Made by a program: the position numbers and the translations under genes. Source: Christiangramia fulva (lineage in GTDB: Bacteria; Bacteroidota; Bacteroidia; Flavobacteriales; Flavobacteriaceae). Taken from it: 64,000 nucleotides of DNA. Position 1 is the stretch's first letter. Each line of letters begins with the position of its first letter. The notes under the pieces are model-generated. The model searched no databases and was not told the DNA's origin. It saw only the letters and a program-made list of their open reading frames with translations. This document shows positions 54,583 to 64,000 of the stretch, one piece after another. The stretch lies in assembly GCF_003024155.1 (NCBI RefSeq), contig NZ_CP028136.1:806001-870000 (forward strand), given 5' to 3'.

Positions 54583-55047
54583 ATGAAAGAACTTGAAATT
54601 CAGGCCAGCCTCCAAATATTAAAAACCCGCGAGGAAGTTTTTGAAGCTATTGTTGATCCTTCAAAAATGGCCCATTATTTTATTGAAGAAGGAAGCAGCA
54701 GGATGGAAGATGGAAAAACCATTCAGTGGAAATTCCCGGAATTTGAAGATCGCTTTTCTATAGAAGTTCAGGAAACCAAAAAACCTGAATTTATTTCGTT
54801 TAACTGGGAAGGAGCAAAAGACAAAACCCTAAAGGTCCAAATGATTCTTGAAGATAATAAGGGCAAAACAATTGTAAAGATCACCGAGGGGAAAATGGAA
54901 AATGATGAGGAAGGCATCCTGTGGTATGGCAGAAACACCTTTGGCTGGGCCAATTTTCTCGCCTGCCTTAAAGCCTATTTAGAATACGGCATCAATCTTC
55001 GTAAAGGCTCATTTGATTTTATGAAAAAAACCGATAATCCTGATTGA
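54583..55047 (+). CDS. SRPBCC (AHSA1-like) domain protein
   Basis: A 154-residue protein with the START-like fold. It begins with KELEIQASLQILKTREEVFEAIVDPSKMAHYF and ends FGWANFLACLKAYLEYGINLRKGSFDF, as in AHSA1-type proteins that bind hydrophobic ligands or Hsp90-like partners. No ligand can be named. It lies 20 bases before the APP1-type gene in the same direction and is probably co-transcribed. Confidence 0.85.
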   Translation: MKELEIQASLQILKTREEVFEAIVDPSKMAHYFIEEGSSRMEDGKTIQWKFPEFEDRFSIEVQETKKPEFISFNWEGAKDKTLKVQMILEDNKGKTIVKITEGKMENDEEGILWYGRNTFGWANFLACLKAYLEYGINLRKGSFDFMKKTDNPD

Positions 55048-55067
55048 TTCAAATTTCAGAAAAAGAA

Positions 55068-56207
55068 ATGTCAAAACAACTTCAGCAAATAAAAGAAAAT
55101 CTACGCTCAGCCCTGGATTCGGTAGAAAGAGAAATTTCTCTGAAAAAGTATCAGTTCAAAGACAGGTTTTCCCTTCTCGAACCCATCACCATTATGCCCT
55201 TTTTCGGCTTCGGAAATGATCATTATGTCTATGTAAAAGGAAGGGTTCTGGAGAAAGAAAAAATAAAAAGAAAAGAGCAGGATATAAGCAATTTCGAACA
55301 TTTAAAAAACACGGCAAAACGTTACGAAACCGATGAAATTCCAGGTATAAAGATAAGAGCGTCTTTTGCAGAAAAACAACTGGAAATCAAAACCGACAGC
55401 GACGGATTTTTCCTTTTTGAATTTGAATTTGATAAGCCCATAGATTACCAAAAACATGGAAATAAAGTAAAGCTGCGATTACTGGAAACGAAAACCGATG
55501 AGGATGAAATGGAAGCCAGTGCAAAGATCTTCGTTCCAGACGAGAATGCTGAATTTGGAGTAATTTCAGATGTTGACGATACGGTTTTGATATCCCACAT
55601 GACTGATTTCTTTGCGAAAATTAAACTTATGCTTCTAAATGATGCTAAAGAAAGAAGTCCTTTTCCGGGGATATCTGCGCTCCTTACGGCTTTAAGCAAA
55701 GGTCGGGACGATAAGGGAAGAAATGCCCTTTTTTATGTTTCGGGCAGTGAATGGAATTTATATGATTTGCTTATCAATTTTTTCAAATATCAGGATATTC
55801 CACTCGGGCCTCTTTCTCTTAAAGACAAAGGCATCAAAGCCGATCTCGATAAATTCACCGTAGCTCATCAGGAATATAAAGCACGAAAGATCAGGCATAT
55901 TTTAAAAACCTATCCCGATCTTGATTTTATTTGTATTGGGGACAGCGGTCAGCATGACCCTGAAACTTATTGCAAAATCCTGGAAGAATTTCCCGGACGT
56001 ATCAAAGCTATTTATATAAGGGATGTCACACCCGCCAAACGCGATAAGGAGGTTAAGAAAATAGCTGAAAAAGTTAAAGAAATGGGCGCGGAAATGCTAT
56101 TGATCGAAGACACCCTGGAAGCGGCCAAACATGCTGCAAAAATGAAATGGATCAATGAACATCATTTGGAAAAGGTGAAAAAGCAGAGCGAAACAGACCG
56201 GAATTAA
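55068..56207 (+). CDS. App1-type phosphatidate phosphatase domain protein
   Basis: A HAD-like protein of about 379 residues. The N-terminal half is a DUF-type beta domain (EPITIMPFFGFGNDHYVYVKGRVLE), and the C-terminal half is the APP1 catalytic domain with the DxDxT motif GVISDVDDTVLIS, then YVSGSEWNLYDLL, LKDKGIK and FICIGDSGQHDPE. It should dephosphorylate phosphatidate or a related phospholipid; that is a family-based inference. The start is ATG 55068, because an earlier TTG overlaps the SRPBCC stop. Confidence 0.9.
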   Translation: MSKQLQQIKENLRSALDSVEREISLKKYQFKDRFSLLEPITIMPFFGFGNDHYVYVKGRVLEKEKIKRKEQDISNFEHLKNTAKRYETDEIPGIKIRASFAEKQLEIKTDSDGFFLFEFEFDKPIDYQKHGNKVKLRLLETKTDEDEMEASAKIFVPDENAEFGVISDVDDTVLISHMTDFFAKIKLMLLNDAKERSPFPGISALLTALSKGRDDKGRNALFYVSGSEWNLYDLLINFFKYQDIPLGPLSLKDKGIKADLDKFTVAHQEYKARKIRHILKTYPDLDFICIGDSGQHDPETYCKILEEFPGRIKAIYIRDVTPAKRDKEVKKIAEKVKEMGAEMLLIEDTLEAAKHAAKMKWINEHHLEKVKKQSETDRN

Positions 56208-56212
56208 AAAAG

Positions 56213-56241
56213 AAAAACCCGCCTAAAAAGACGGGTTTTTT
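56213..56241. terminator. bidirectional terminator between the APP1-like and groEL genes
   Basis: The stem AAAAACCCG (56213-56221) and CGGGTTTTT (56232-56240) is flanked by A-run and T-run on both strands, so it can stop transcription from either side. Confidence 0.85.
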
Positions 56242-56263
56242 ATGATTCATTGTGGTTTAGCCA

Positions 56264-57907
<1,644 letters not shown>

Positions 57908-58013
57908 TTAAAATTTTTATTTTCAGATTATCTTTTGAATTTTCTGAAAAAGGTGGTTAATTATTTTTTTTGAATTTATTCCGGAAGAAATTCCGAAGAA
58001 ATATTGAAGTAAT

Positions 58014-58289
58014 TTATACTATCGCAAGTATATCATCTTCCCGCATGATAAGGTAATCTGTACCGTCAAGCTTTAGTTCGGTACCTGCATATTTTCCGTA
58101 AAGCACCATATCACCTTCCTTAACGGTCATCTCGTGATCTTTGGTTCCTTTACCTACAGCCACCACTTTTCCTTTTTGTGGTTTTTCCTTGGCGGTTTCC
58201 GGAATAATAATACCGGAAGCAGTCTTGTTTTCAGCTGCTACAGGTTCAATAACAACCCTGTCTGAAAGCGGTTTAATGTTTAGTCCCAT
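58014..58289 (-). CDS. groES: co-chaperonin GroES
   Basis: A 91-residue lid protein for GroEL. It has [11 protein letters not shown] at the N-terminus, the mobile loop region [18 protein letters not shown] and [13 protein letters not shown] near the C-terminus. It is the first gene of the groESL pair. I find no TTAGCACTC-N9-GAGTGCTAA box in the upstream 150 bases. Confidence 0.98.
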   Translation of the reverse strand: MGLNIKPLSDRVVIEPVAAENKTASGIIIPETAKEKPQKGKVVAVGKGTKDHEMTVKEGDMVLYGKYAGTELKLDGTDYLIMREDDILAIV

Positions 58290-58387
58290 TTTTTACTAAT
58301 TTATTTTTAGGTTAATCAATTTATGAATATTGGTTAGGGATATTTCTAAAATTATGCCACCGCCTTTTTTCTGCCAATTACAAACAA

Positions 58388-58418
58388 AAAATGCCAGCTT
58401 GTCAGAAGCTGGCATTTT
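58388..58418 (-). terminator. terminator after secG
   Basis: On the minus strand AAAATGCCAGCTT pairs with AAGCTGGCATTTT around a 5-base loop, followed by a T-run. It stands between secG and groES. Confidence 0.8.
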
Positions 58419-58441
58419 ACAGGTAAATATTTTTGATTTTT

Positions 58442-58798
58442 CTACTGAGCCGTGTCAGTTTGAACAGGCTGCTGGGTAGCTGTATTATTGTTTTGAGGTT
58501 GCGCCGGAACCTGAGTATTTGCCGGCTGCTGACCTTCGAAAACATCATTTTCGGCACTTGCCGTTTTATCCATGATGGTCACATTAGAAAGAAGGATCAA
58601 AACCAGAAGAACCGTAGCAAGGGTCCAGGTACTCTTATCGAGGAAATCGGTAGTTTTTTTCACACCTCCCATTTGCTGGCCACCGCCACCAAAAGAAGAA
58701 GAAAGTCCGCCTCCTTTAGGATTCTGGACCATGATCACCACCACCAGCAAGAATGCCACGATGATTATTAAAGCTAAAAAAATAGTGAATGTGCTCAT
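58442..58798 (-). CDS. secG: preprotein translocase subunit SecG
   Basis: A 118-residue protein with two transmembrane helices. The first is followed by VQNPKGGGLSSSFGGGGQQMGG, the SecG motif, and the second is STWTLATVLLVLILLSNVTI. It helps the SecYEG channel export proteins. The C-terminal Gln/Asn/Pro-rich tail is longer than in E. coli. It lies 2 bases after the TPR gene stop. Confidence 0.95.
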   Translation of the reverse strand: MSTFTIFLALIIIVAFLLVVVIMVQNPKGGGLSSSFGGGGQQMGGVKKTTDFLDKSTWTLATVLLVLILLSNVTIMDKTASAENDVFEGQQPANTQVPAQPQNNNTATQQPVQTDTAQ

Positions 58799-58800
58799 TC

Positions 58801-59676
58801 TTATTCGTTATTAGTATCTTGTAATTTCTCTATTGCCCGAATTTGGTCTGCAAAGAAACCACTTTTTTCGGGATTTTTCAAAATTAATATTTTAAATGCC
58901 TGGATCGCCTTTTTGTAATTCTTCTGCTCAAGATAAACCCTCGCGAGAGTCTCGGTCATCAAGGATTCCGGTGCTGCTATGCTCTGTTCTGCAAGATTCG
59001 ATTTAGTGCTGATTTTCCCCGGTTTTATTTTCGGATTTTTGGAAATGAACTCTTCGATAAGCTCAAATTTTTTCAAACGCTGCTCATCGGTTTCTGATCC
59101 CTTTTCTTCTTCACGTTCGACGGGTTTCGTGCGGGTTAGCTTCAGCCATTCTGAAAATGAATGGGATTCCTTTTGGTCAAATTCGAGAGGTTTTCCCAGG
59201 GAAAGTTCATCTTTAGGTCCTTTCTCTGTCTCGTCTTCAGCTTTTTCTTCGGTCCCTGCTTTTTTAGCTCTTTCAAATAAACCCGGATCAAGCACTCGTT
59301 CCGATTCAGATCGTTTCATTTTGATCGCCTCATTGATGTCAATGCTGCGTTTGCCAAAAACCTCTTCAGCTTCATAAACGGTGATCTGTTTCAGCCTTTC
59401 TTCCTGTTCCCTGATCTGTTTTGCGATCTGGTTCTGATTAAATTCACGGGAAGTAATAAAATCAAAAAGTATACTCCTGTCTGTAGTATAAGCGGCGGTT
59501 TTCTTTAACGCAGAATTATAGGCAAGCTCATCAAATTCTTTCAATCCCTTTAATCTAACAGCCCTGGCAGCCTGAAAATAAGGAGCTTTCATCAGGATCT
59601 TTTCCAGATCCCGTGTCTGCTCCCGTGAAATTTCAGCGGGATTTTCCAGCAAATATGTAAGCTCTTCTTTTTCCAT
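58801..59676 (-). CDS. TPR-like hypothetical protein of the lptE-secG block
   Basis: A 291-residue protein with no catalytic motif. It is highly charged (Glu, Lys) in the middle (about residues 120-220), with helical repeats at both ends; the C-terminal part, SLMTETLARVYLEQKNYKKAIQAFKILILKNPEKS, is a tetratricopeptide repeat. It overlaps the stop of lptE by one base. The position between lptE and secG is conserved in flavobacteria. Function unknown. Confidence 0.85.
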   Translation of the reverse strand: MEKEELTYLLENPAEISREQTRDLEKILMKAPYFQAARAVRLKGLKEFDELAYNSALKKTAAYTTDRSILFDFITSREFNQNQIAKQIREQEERLKQITVYEAEEVFGKRSIDINEAIKMKRSESERVLDPGLFERAKKAGTEEKAEDETEKGPKDELSLGKPLEFDQKESHSFSEWLKLTRTKPVEREEEKGSETDEQRLKKFELIEEFISKNPKIKPGKISTKSNLAEQSIAAPESLMTETLARVYLEQKNYKKAIQAFKILILKNPEKSGFFADQIRAIEKLQDTNNE

Positions 59677-60179
59677 TACCAGTTGGTCAGGGCCGCGTTA
59701 AAAACATCCTGTGTGATTCGGTTATATATTTCATCAACGGCCGTTTCGAGATCTGAACCCAGCAATTGTTTGGAAGCGGGATAATCGTAATAAAAGGAAA
59801 ACCTTCTTTCAAAATCTTTTTCGGGCTCCAGAGTGTTGTAAAACCGAACATTCACCGCAATGGTCAGCCGGTTTTGCGCCGCGGTGTTTTCGGCCGTAGC
59901 CGACATCGGGGAAATATAATACTGCACGATCTCGCCTTCAAAGATCAGGTCGCCGTTATTATTTACCAGGCTCAGGCTGGTCTGGTTCTGAATAAGGTCC
60001 TGAAGTGAATTCGTGAAAGCCCTGTCTATTCCGGGTTCCACAAGGTCGGCATTGTTCTGGAAGAAGTTCACCTGGAAAGTTTTAGCCTGGCCAACATCTG
60101 CCCCGGTAAAAGAGTAGATCCCGCAGGATTGCAAGGCAAGCAGCAAAACAGAACAAAGTATGATTATTGGTTTTTTCAT
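59676..60179 (-). CDS. lptE: LptE-like LPS-assembly lipoprotein
   Basis: A 167-residue lipoprotein (lipobox LALQSC, Cys19). It shows GIYSFTGADVGQAKTFQVNFFQN and LSLVNNNGDLIFEGEIVQYYISPMSATAENTAAQNRLTI, as in Bacteroidota LptE. It plugs the LptD barrel for lipopolysaccharide insertion. It is encoded 87 bases after the sigma-54 activator gene. Confidence 0.88.
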   Translation of the reverse strand: MKKPIIILCSVLLLALQSCGIYSFTGADVGQAKTFQVNFFQNNADLVEPGIDRAFTNSLQDLIQNQTSLSLVNNNGDLIFEGEIVQYYISPMSATAENTAAQNRLTIAVNVRFYNTLEPEKDFERRFSFYYDYPASKQLLGSDLETAVDEIYNRITQDVFNAALTNW

Positions 60180-60266
60180 GTCTTTATTTAGCCTTAAGCG
60201 GTATGCTTTAAGCGATAAGCCCTTATTATAAATTCTGGCTTACGGCTTAGAGCTGAGCGCATCCAG
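60180..60266. repeat. short degenerate repeats between the sigma-54 activator and lptE genes
   Basis: The stretch holds TTAAGCGGTATGC and TTTAAGCGATAAGC, and then GGCTTACGGCTTAGAGC, i.e. degenerate copies of a TTAAGC/GCTTA unit in both orientations. It has no gene; it looks like remains of a dispersed intergenic repeat. Confidence 0.35.
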
Positions 60267-61529
60267 CTACAAATTATATTGTTTGATCTTGCGGTACAGC
60301 GTTCGTTCGCTTATTCCCAGTTCTTCGGCCGCTGCTTTTCTCTTTCCGTTATGGCGTTCCAGTGATTTTTTAATCAGCTCGAGCTCCTTATCCTGAAGGG
60401 AAAGGGTTTCCTCCTCCTCAATCTCTTCCGCGAAATAATATTTGTCTTTTTCCTCCTGCTTTTGCGGCGCATTCTGCTTTGCAATGGGCAATGCTTCCAG
60501 CCTTTCCTGATCTATACTTTCTTCGTCGATATTATCCCCGCTCTCCCCATATATTTTCTGAATAAGTCCTTCATTCTCATCCTGCACCTGCTTGTTATTT
60601 CCTTCCTGCATCAGTTTAAGGGTGAGTTTTTTGAGATCGTTGAGATCATTTTTCATATCGAAAAGCACTTTATAAAGGATCTCTCTTTCATTGCTGAAAT
60701 CGCTTCCTTTTTTCCTATCAGAAATAACAGCTGGAAGGTTACTCCCAACATCCGGAAGATAATGTTTGAGTTCATCAGCCGAAATGATCCGATCCTGTTC
60801 CAAAACCGAAATCTGCTCGGCTATATTTCGAAGCTGACGAATATTTCCGCCCCAGCGATAATTCAAAAGCACCCTTACCGCATCGTCTTCCAGCTTAATG
60901 GTGGGCATTTTATACTTCAGCGCAAAATCTGAAGCGAATTTGCGAAACAACAAATGAATATCTTCCTGTCTTTCCCGCAAAGGTGGCAGGTTTATCTCAA
61001 CAGTGCTCAATCGATAATAAAGGTCCTCGCGAAATTTTTCTTTTTTGATAGCCTCGAACATACTGATATTCGTGGCAGCAACGATACGCACATTGGTTTT
61101 CTGAACCTTTGAAGAACCTACCTTGATAAATTCACCATTTTCAAGCACACGAAGCAGCCTCACCTGGGTGGGCAAAGGCAGTTCCCCAACCTCATCGAGA
61201 AAGATCGTTCCCCCATCGGCTACCTCAAAATATCCATTTCTGGTTTGGGTGGCGCCGGTAAAAGCTCCTTTTTCATGACCAAAAAGCTCACTGTCTATAG
61301 TTCCTTCTGGGATCGCACCGCAGTTCACAGCAATATATTTCCCGTGTTTGCGATGCGAAAGGGAATGAACGATCTTAGGGATACTCTCTTTTCCCACACC
61401 ACTTTCCCCGGTAACCAATACCGAAATATCGGTAGGCGCGACCTGGATCGCCTTTTCTATGGCGCGATTGAGTTTTGGATCGTCGCCGATTATCCCAAAA
61501 CGTTGTTTTATTGCCTGGACTGATTCCAT
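60267..61529 (-). CDS. sigma-54-dependent transcriptional activator
   Basis: A 420-residue AAA+ activator. Walker A is GESGVGKE (residues 41-48), the sigma-54 contact loop is GAFTGA (88-93) and Walker B is [10 protein letters not shown] (about 106-115). A Fis-type helix-turn-helix ends the protein ([21 protein letters not shown]). There is no N-terminal receiver or GAF domain, so it may be constitutively active or regulated by another protein. A charged, coiled stretch (about 300-370) separates the AAA+ and HTH domains. The gene lies upstream of lptE in the usual flavobacterial order. Confidence 0.94.
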   Translation of the reverse strand: MESVQAIKQRFGIIGDDPKLNRAIEKAIQVAPTDISVLVTGESGVGKESIPKIVHSLSHRKHGKYIAVNCGAIPEGTIDSELFGHEKGAFTGATQTRNGYFEVADGGTIFLDEVGELPLPTQVRLLRVLENGEFIKVGSSKVQKTNVRIVAATNISMFEAIKKEKFREDLYYRLSTVEINLPPLRERQEDIHLLFRKFASDFALKYKMPTIKLEDDAVRVLLNYRWGGNIRQLRNIAEQISVLEQDRIISADELKHYLPDVGSNLPAVISDRKKGSDFSNEREILYKVLFDMKNDLNDLKKLTLKLMQEGNNKQVQDENEGLIQKIYGESGDNIDEESIDQERLEALPIAKQNAPQKQEEKDKYYFAEEIEEEETLSLQDKELELIKKSLERHNGKRKAAAEELGISERTLYRKIKQYNL

Positions 61530-61533
61530 TTAT

Positions 61534-61566
61534 TAGTATTCAGTATTGAGTAGTGAGTATTGAGTG
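61534..61566. repeat. short direct repeats between miaB and the sigma-54 activator gene
   Basis: AGTATTGAGT occurs at 61542-61551 and 61556-61565, with a partial copy AGTATT at 61535-61540. It is too short and irregular for CRISPR; such runs are common between flavobacterial genes. Confidence 0.5.
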
Positions 61567-61589
61567 GGTGTTTTAGCCTTCATTTAAAC

Positions 61590-63035
61590 CTAATTATTTT
61601 CACTAAATCCCACGCCAGTTCCGATAAGAGTGGCGCTTGTACAATCTTCGATCTTCACGTTCACAAAATCACCCACTTTATAGTTCTCTTTCGGAAAAAC
61701 CACTACGGTATTTTGAGTGTTTCTTCCGCTCCAGTGAACATCAGATTTTTTGGATTCCTTTTCGATAAGAACTTCTACGGTCTTTCCAAGGTATTTCTCC
61801 GTATTATATTTGCTATGCTGCTGTTGTAAATTGACGATTTCGGTCAATCTCCTTTTCTTCACCTCCTCCGGAACATCATCTTCAAATTTTCTCGCCGCCA
61901 TAGTTCCCGGTCTTTCAGAATAAGCGAACATGAATCCGAAATCATATTTCACATATTCCATCAATGAAAGCGTATCCTGGTGATCTTCTTCGGTCTCGGT
62001 AGGGAAACCGGTGATAATATCATGAGAAATTCCACAATCTGGAATCAGTTTTTTAATATTATCGATAAGCTGGAAATATTCCTCGCGGGTATGAAGGCGA
62101 TTCATCTTTTGCAGAATTCGGTCGCTTCCACTTTGAACCGGCAGGTGAATATATTTACAGATATTTCGATATTTCGCCATCATTTCGATCACATCCATCG
62201 TCATATCCTGAGGATTCGAAGTAGAAAAACGGATCCTCATTTTCGGCTGGGCTTCAGCAACCATTTTCAAAAGTCCGGCAAAATTAGTCGCGGTAGCCTT
62301 CTGCATTTCTGAAGCATTTTTAAAATCCTTTTTGAGTCCGCCGCCATACCACAAATAACTGTCTACATTCTGACCGAGAAGGGTAATTTCCTTAAAGCCT
62401 TTTGCCGCCAGATCGTTCACTTCTTCAACGATACTCTGCGGATCACGGCTTCGTTCCCTGCCGCGGGTAAACGGCACCACGCAAAAAGTACACATATTAT
62501 CACAACCCCGGGTGATCGAAACGAAGGCAGAAACGCCATTCGACTGCAGCCTTACTGGTGAAATATCGCCGTAAGTTTCTTCTTTGCTAAGAATTACGTT
62601 AACAGCTTCCCGGCCTGCTTCAACCTCATTGATAAGATTTGGCAGATCTTTATAGGCATCGGGGCCCACCACCAGATCAACAATTTTTTCTTCTTCCAGA
62701 AATTTGTTTTTCAGTCGTTCGGCCATACAGCCCAAAACACCCACTTTCATTCCCGGATTGATCCTTTTAACGGCATTATATTTTTCCAGGCGCTTTCTTA
62801 CTGTCTGTTCCGCTTTTTCACGAATCGAACAGGTATTGACCAGTACAAGGTCGGCCTCCTCAAGATTTTGAGTGGTATTATATCCTTCTTTTGAAAGTAT
62901 GGAAGCCACGATCTCACTATCGCTAAAATTCATTTGACAGCCGTAACTTTCAATAAAAAGCTTACGGGTATTCCTCTCCTGTGGCTCCATTACCAGGGCG
63001 TTACCCTGTTTTTTTTCATCTATGATCTTCTCCAT
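61590..63035 (-). CDS. miaB: tRNA-2-methylthio-N6-dimethylallyladenosine synthase
   Basis: A 481-residue radical SAM methylthiotransferase that modifies A37 of tRNAs. The N-terminal cluster cysteines are Cys33, Cys69 and Cys103, and the radical SAM cysteines Cys178, Cys182 and Cys185 (GCDNMCTFC). The TRAM domain at the C-terminus is visible in [11 protein letters not shown] ... [11 protein letters not shown] perfect promoter lies upstream (63069-63099). It leads into the sigma-54 activator, lptE and secG genes. Confidence 0.96.
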   Translation of the reverse strand: MEKIIDEKKQGNALVMEPQERNTRKLFIESYGCQMNFSDSEIVASILSKEGYNTTQNLEEADLVLVNTCSIREKAEQTVRKRLEKYNAVKRINPGMKVGVLGCMAERLKNKFLEEEKIVDLVVGPDAYKDLPNLINEVEAGREAVNVILSKEETYGDISPVRLQSNGVSAFVSITRGCDNMCTFCVVPFTRGRERSRDPQSIVEEVNDLAAKGFKEITLLGQNVDSYLWYGGGLKKDFKNASEMQKATATNFAGLLKMVAEAQPKMRIRFSTSNPQDMTMDVIEMMAKYRNICKYIHLPVQSGSDRILQKMNRLHTREEYFQLIDNIKKLIPDCGISHDIITGFPTETEEDHQDTLSLMEYVKYDFGFMFAYSERPGTMAARKFEDDVPEEVKKRRLTEIVNLQQQHSKYNTEKYLGKTVEVLIEKESKKSDVHWSGRNTQNTVVVFPKENYKVGDFVNVKIEDCTSATLIGTGVGFSENN

Positions 63036-63068
63036 AATTCCTTGATAACCTTCCGGTTTTTAGACTGG

Positions 63069-63099
63069 CAAAGATAAGGCTAAACAGGATTCTGACAAA
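63069..63099 (-). promoter_or_regulatory. consensus Bacteroidetes promoter for miaB
   Basis: On the minus strand TTTG (63099-63096), a 19-base spacer and TATCTTTG (63076-63069) match the consensus exactly. The ATG follows 33 bases after the -7 box. Confidence 0.8.
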
Positions 63100-63177
63100 G
63101 TGACAGAAAAAAATTTCTGCAAATCGACGCAACCTTTTTATTTCTTCCGCATCTAACAGGTAACTAACCATCAAAAA

Positions 63178-64000
63178 ATGAAAAAATCACTACTGCTTTT
63201 TCTAATCCTTTCAGGCAGTTCTCTTTTTCTTTCCTGCCAACGCGAAGAAGACACAGGCAGTACTCTGGTGGCAGTGCCGGTGACCGTTAGCCTGGAAAAA
63301 TTTCGTTCTTCGGTTAAAGTCACGGCTCCAAGGAACATCAAAGAATCAGGTAAGATCTATGCCTGGAAAAACTACATTTTCATCAATGACAAAAACGAAG
63401 GGGTCCATATCATCGACAATACCGATCGTTTTAATCCGAAAAAAATCTCATTTCTGAAGATCCCGCGAAACATGGATATCGCAATTAAAGACGATATGCT
63501 TTATGCTGATAACGGGATGGATCTTGTGGTTTTTGATTTGAGCGATATGGCAAACATCCATGAGATCAACAGGATCGAAGATGTTTTTCCTAATTATTTT
63601 AATGTTGCTCCAGCCGGTGCAGAATATGTGGATTTCCAAAATTTTGATCCTCAAAATGAAGTAATCGTAGGCTATGTTTACGAGAAAAAGAAAATCGAAT
63701 ATGCTCCAGATATCTGGATGACCGTAGACGAGGCAGCGGCCTACTATTCAAATGGAAACACCGGCCAGGGAGGATCTATGGCCAGATTTAGTATTAAAGA
63801 CGATTATTTATATGTTGCGGAAGAAACAAAACTTTCGGTATTTGATATTTCCATGCCCGAAGATACCGATCTCATTCACGAGGAGTATGCCGGCTGGCAG
63901 ATAGAGACCATCTTTAACGCCGATGATTACCTTTATCTGGGTAGCGCAACAGGAATGTATATTTACAGCATAGAGGATCCTGCTTCCCCCCGGCAGGTCT
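63178..64000 (+). CDS. LVIVD-repeat lipoprotein (3' truncated by window edge)
   Basis: The reading frame opens at ATG 63178 and stays open for 274 codons to the window end. The product has a signal peptide with a lipobox (SLFLSC, Cys about 20). The mature part has repeats of the type IFINDKNEGVHIIDNTD, MLYADNGMDLVVFDLSD, YLYVAEETKLSVFDIS and YLYLGSATGMYIYSI, as in LVIVD beta-propeller repeats of surface lipoproteins. Function unknown; binding or adhesion is a guess. It lies divergent to miaB. Confidence 0.88.
   Translation, partial: MKKSLLLFLILSGSSLFLSCQREEDTGSTLVAVPVTVSLEKFRSSVKVTAPRNIKESGKIYAWKNYIFINDKNEGVHIIDNTDRFNPKKISFLKIPRNMDIAIKDDMLYADNGMDLVVFDLSDMANIHEINRIEDVFPNYFNVAPAGAEYVDFQNFDPQNEVIVGYVYEKKKIEYAPDIWMTVDEAAAYYSNGNTGQGGSMARFSIKDDYLYVAEETKLSVFDISMPEDTDLIHEEYAGWQIETIFNADDYLYLGSATGMYIYSIEDPASPRQV

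Noticed and set aside
58290..58441. A CIRCE heat-shock operator before groES
   Set aside because: No TTAGCACTC-N9-GAGTGCTAA or close variant is seen; only a terminator hairpin of secG is present.
61534..61566. Short repeats that could suggest a CRISPR array
   Set aside because: Units are about 10 bases with 4-base gaps, only two full copies, and no cas genes are near.

Overview
The window comes from the chromosome of a Bacteroidota bacterium, most likely a marine member of the Flavobacteriaceae (Gramella/Christiangramia, Salegentibacter or Zunongwangia-like). This is inferred from several signs. Promoters fit the Bacteroidetes form (TTTG or TTG, 19-21 bp, then TAnnTTTG). Shine-Dalgarno sites are few. 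Lipoproteins are numerous. The gene order miaB - sigma-54 activator - lptE - TPR protein - secG - groES - groEL is familiar from this family, and the mevalonate-route isoprenoid genes and an arsenosugar cluster also fit. I recognise no rRNA, tRNA, CRISPR array, transposase or prophage.

Layout. (1) 1-6384: an N-type rotary ATPase operon, atpD(partial)-C-Q-R-B-E-F-A-G, with the diagnostic atpQ/atpR pair and a b subunit carrying a delta-like C-terminus. (2) 6511-23117: mixed metabolic, envelope and regulatory genes. These are an SDR, a DsbD-type protein, a GH130-like secreted protein, a PAS protein with a response regulator, a BASS transporter, AraC regulators, an MBL-fold protein, a SigZ-like sigma factor followed by a 41-codon gene, a quinone oxidoreductase, a haloperoxidase-like lipoprotein that seems to lack its metal-site histidines, and TerC. 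(3) 22533-28370 (minus): a compact stress/repair operon whose core is a LigD split into three separate genes (phosphoesterase, ligase, polymerase). (4) 28564-34876: GDPD, a flavoprotein, and a mevalonate-pathway operon (mvaD, mevalonate kinase, UbiA prenyltransferase) interrupted by a 417-bp cassette with inverted-repeat ends and a four-helix-bundle gene, then an RluB-type pseudouridine synthase. (5) 35119-38408: polyamine genes (arginine decarboxylase, agmatinase, deoxyhypusine-synthase-like). (6) 38483-44930 (minus): three glycosyltransferases with a polyferredoxin-like membrane protein and an FAD oxidoreductase. (7) 45023-51585: a GH113-like lipoprotein and an arsenosugar biosynthesis operon (peroxidase-like, ArsS, rhodanese relic, two glycosyltransferases, PNP, ArsM, DUF547), with an AraC regulator diverging from it at 51943. 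(8) 52991-64000: a DASS transporter, an SRPBCC protein, an APP1-type phosphatase, the groEL-to-miaB housekeeping block and a truncated LVIVD-repeat lipoprotein.

Points most worth a second look: the inverted-repeat cassette that supplies the last codons of mvaD; the arsenosugar operon with its decayed rhodanese and the adjoining glycosyltransferase/redox genes; the three-gene LigD; the apparent haloperoxidase pseudoenzyme; the 14-bp dyad in front of the SigZ gene; and the N-ATPase with its charged beta-subunit tail.
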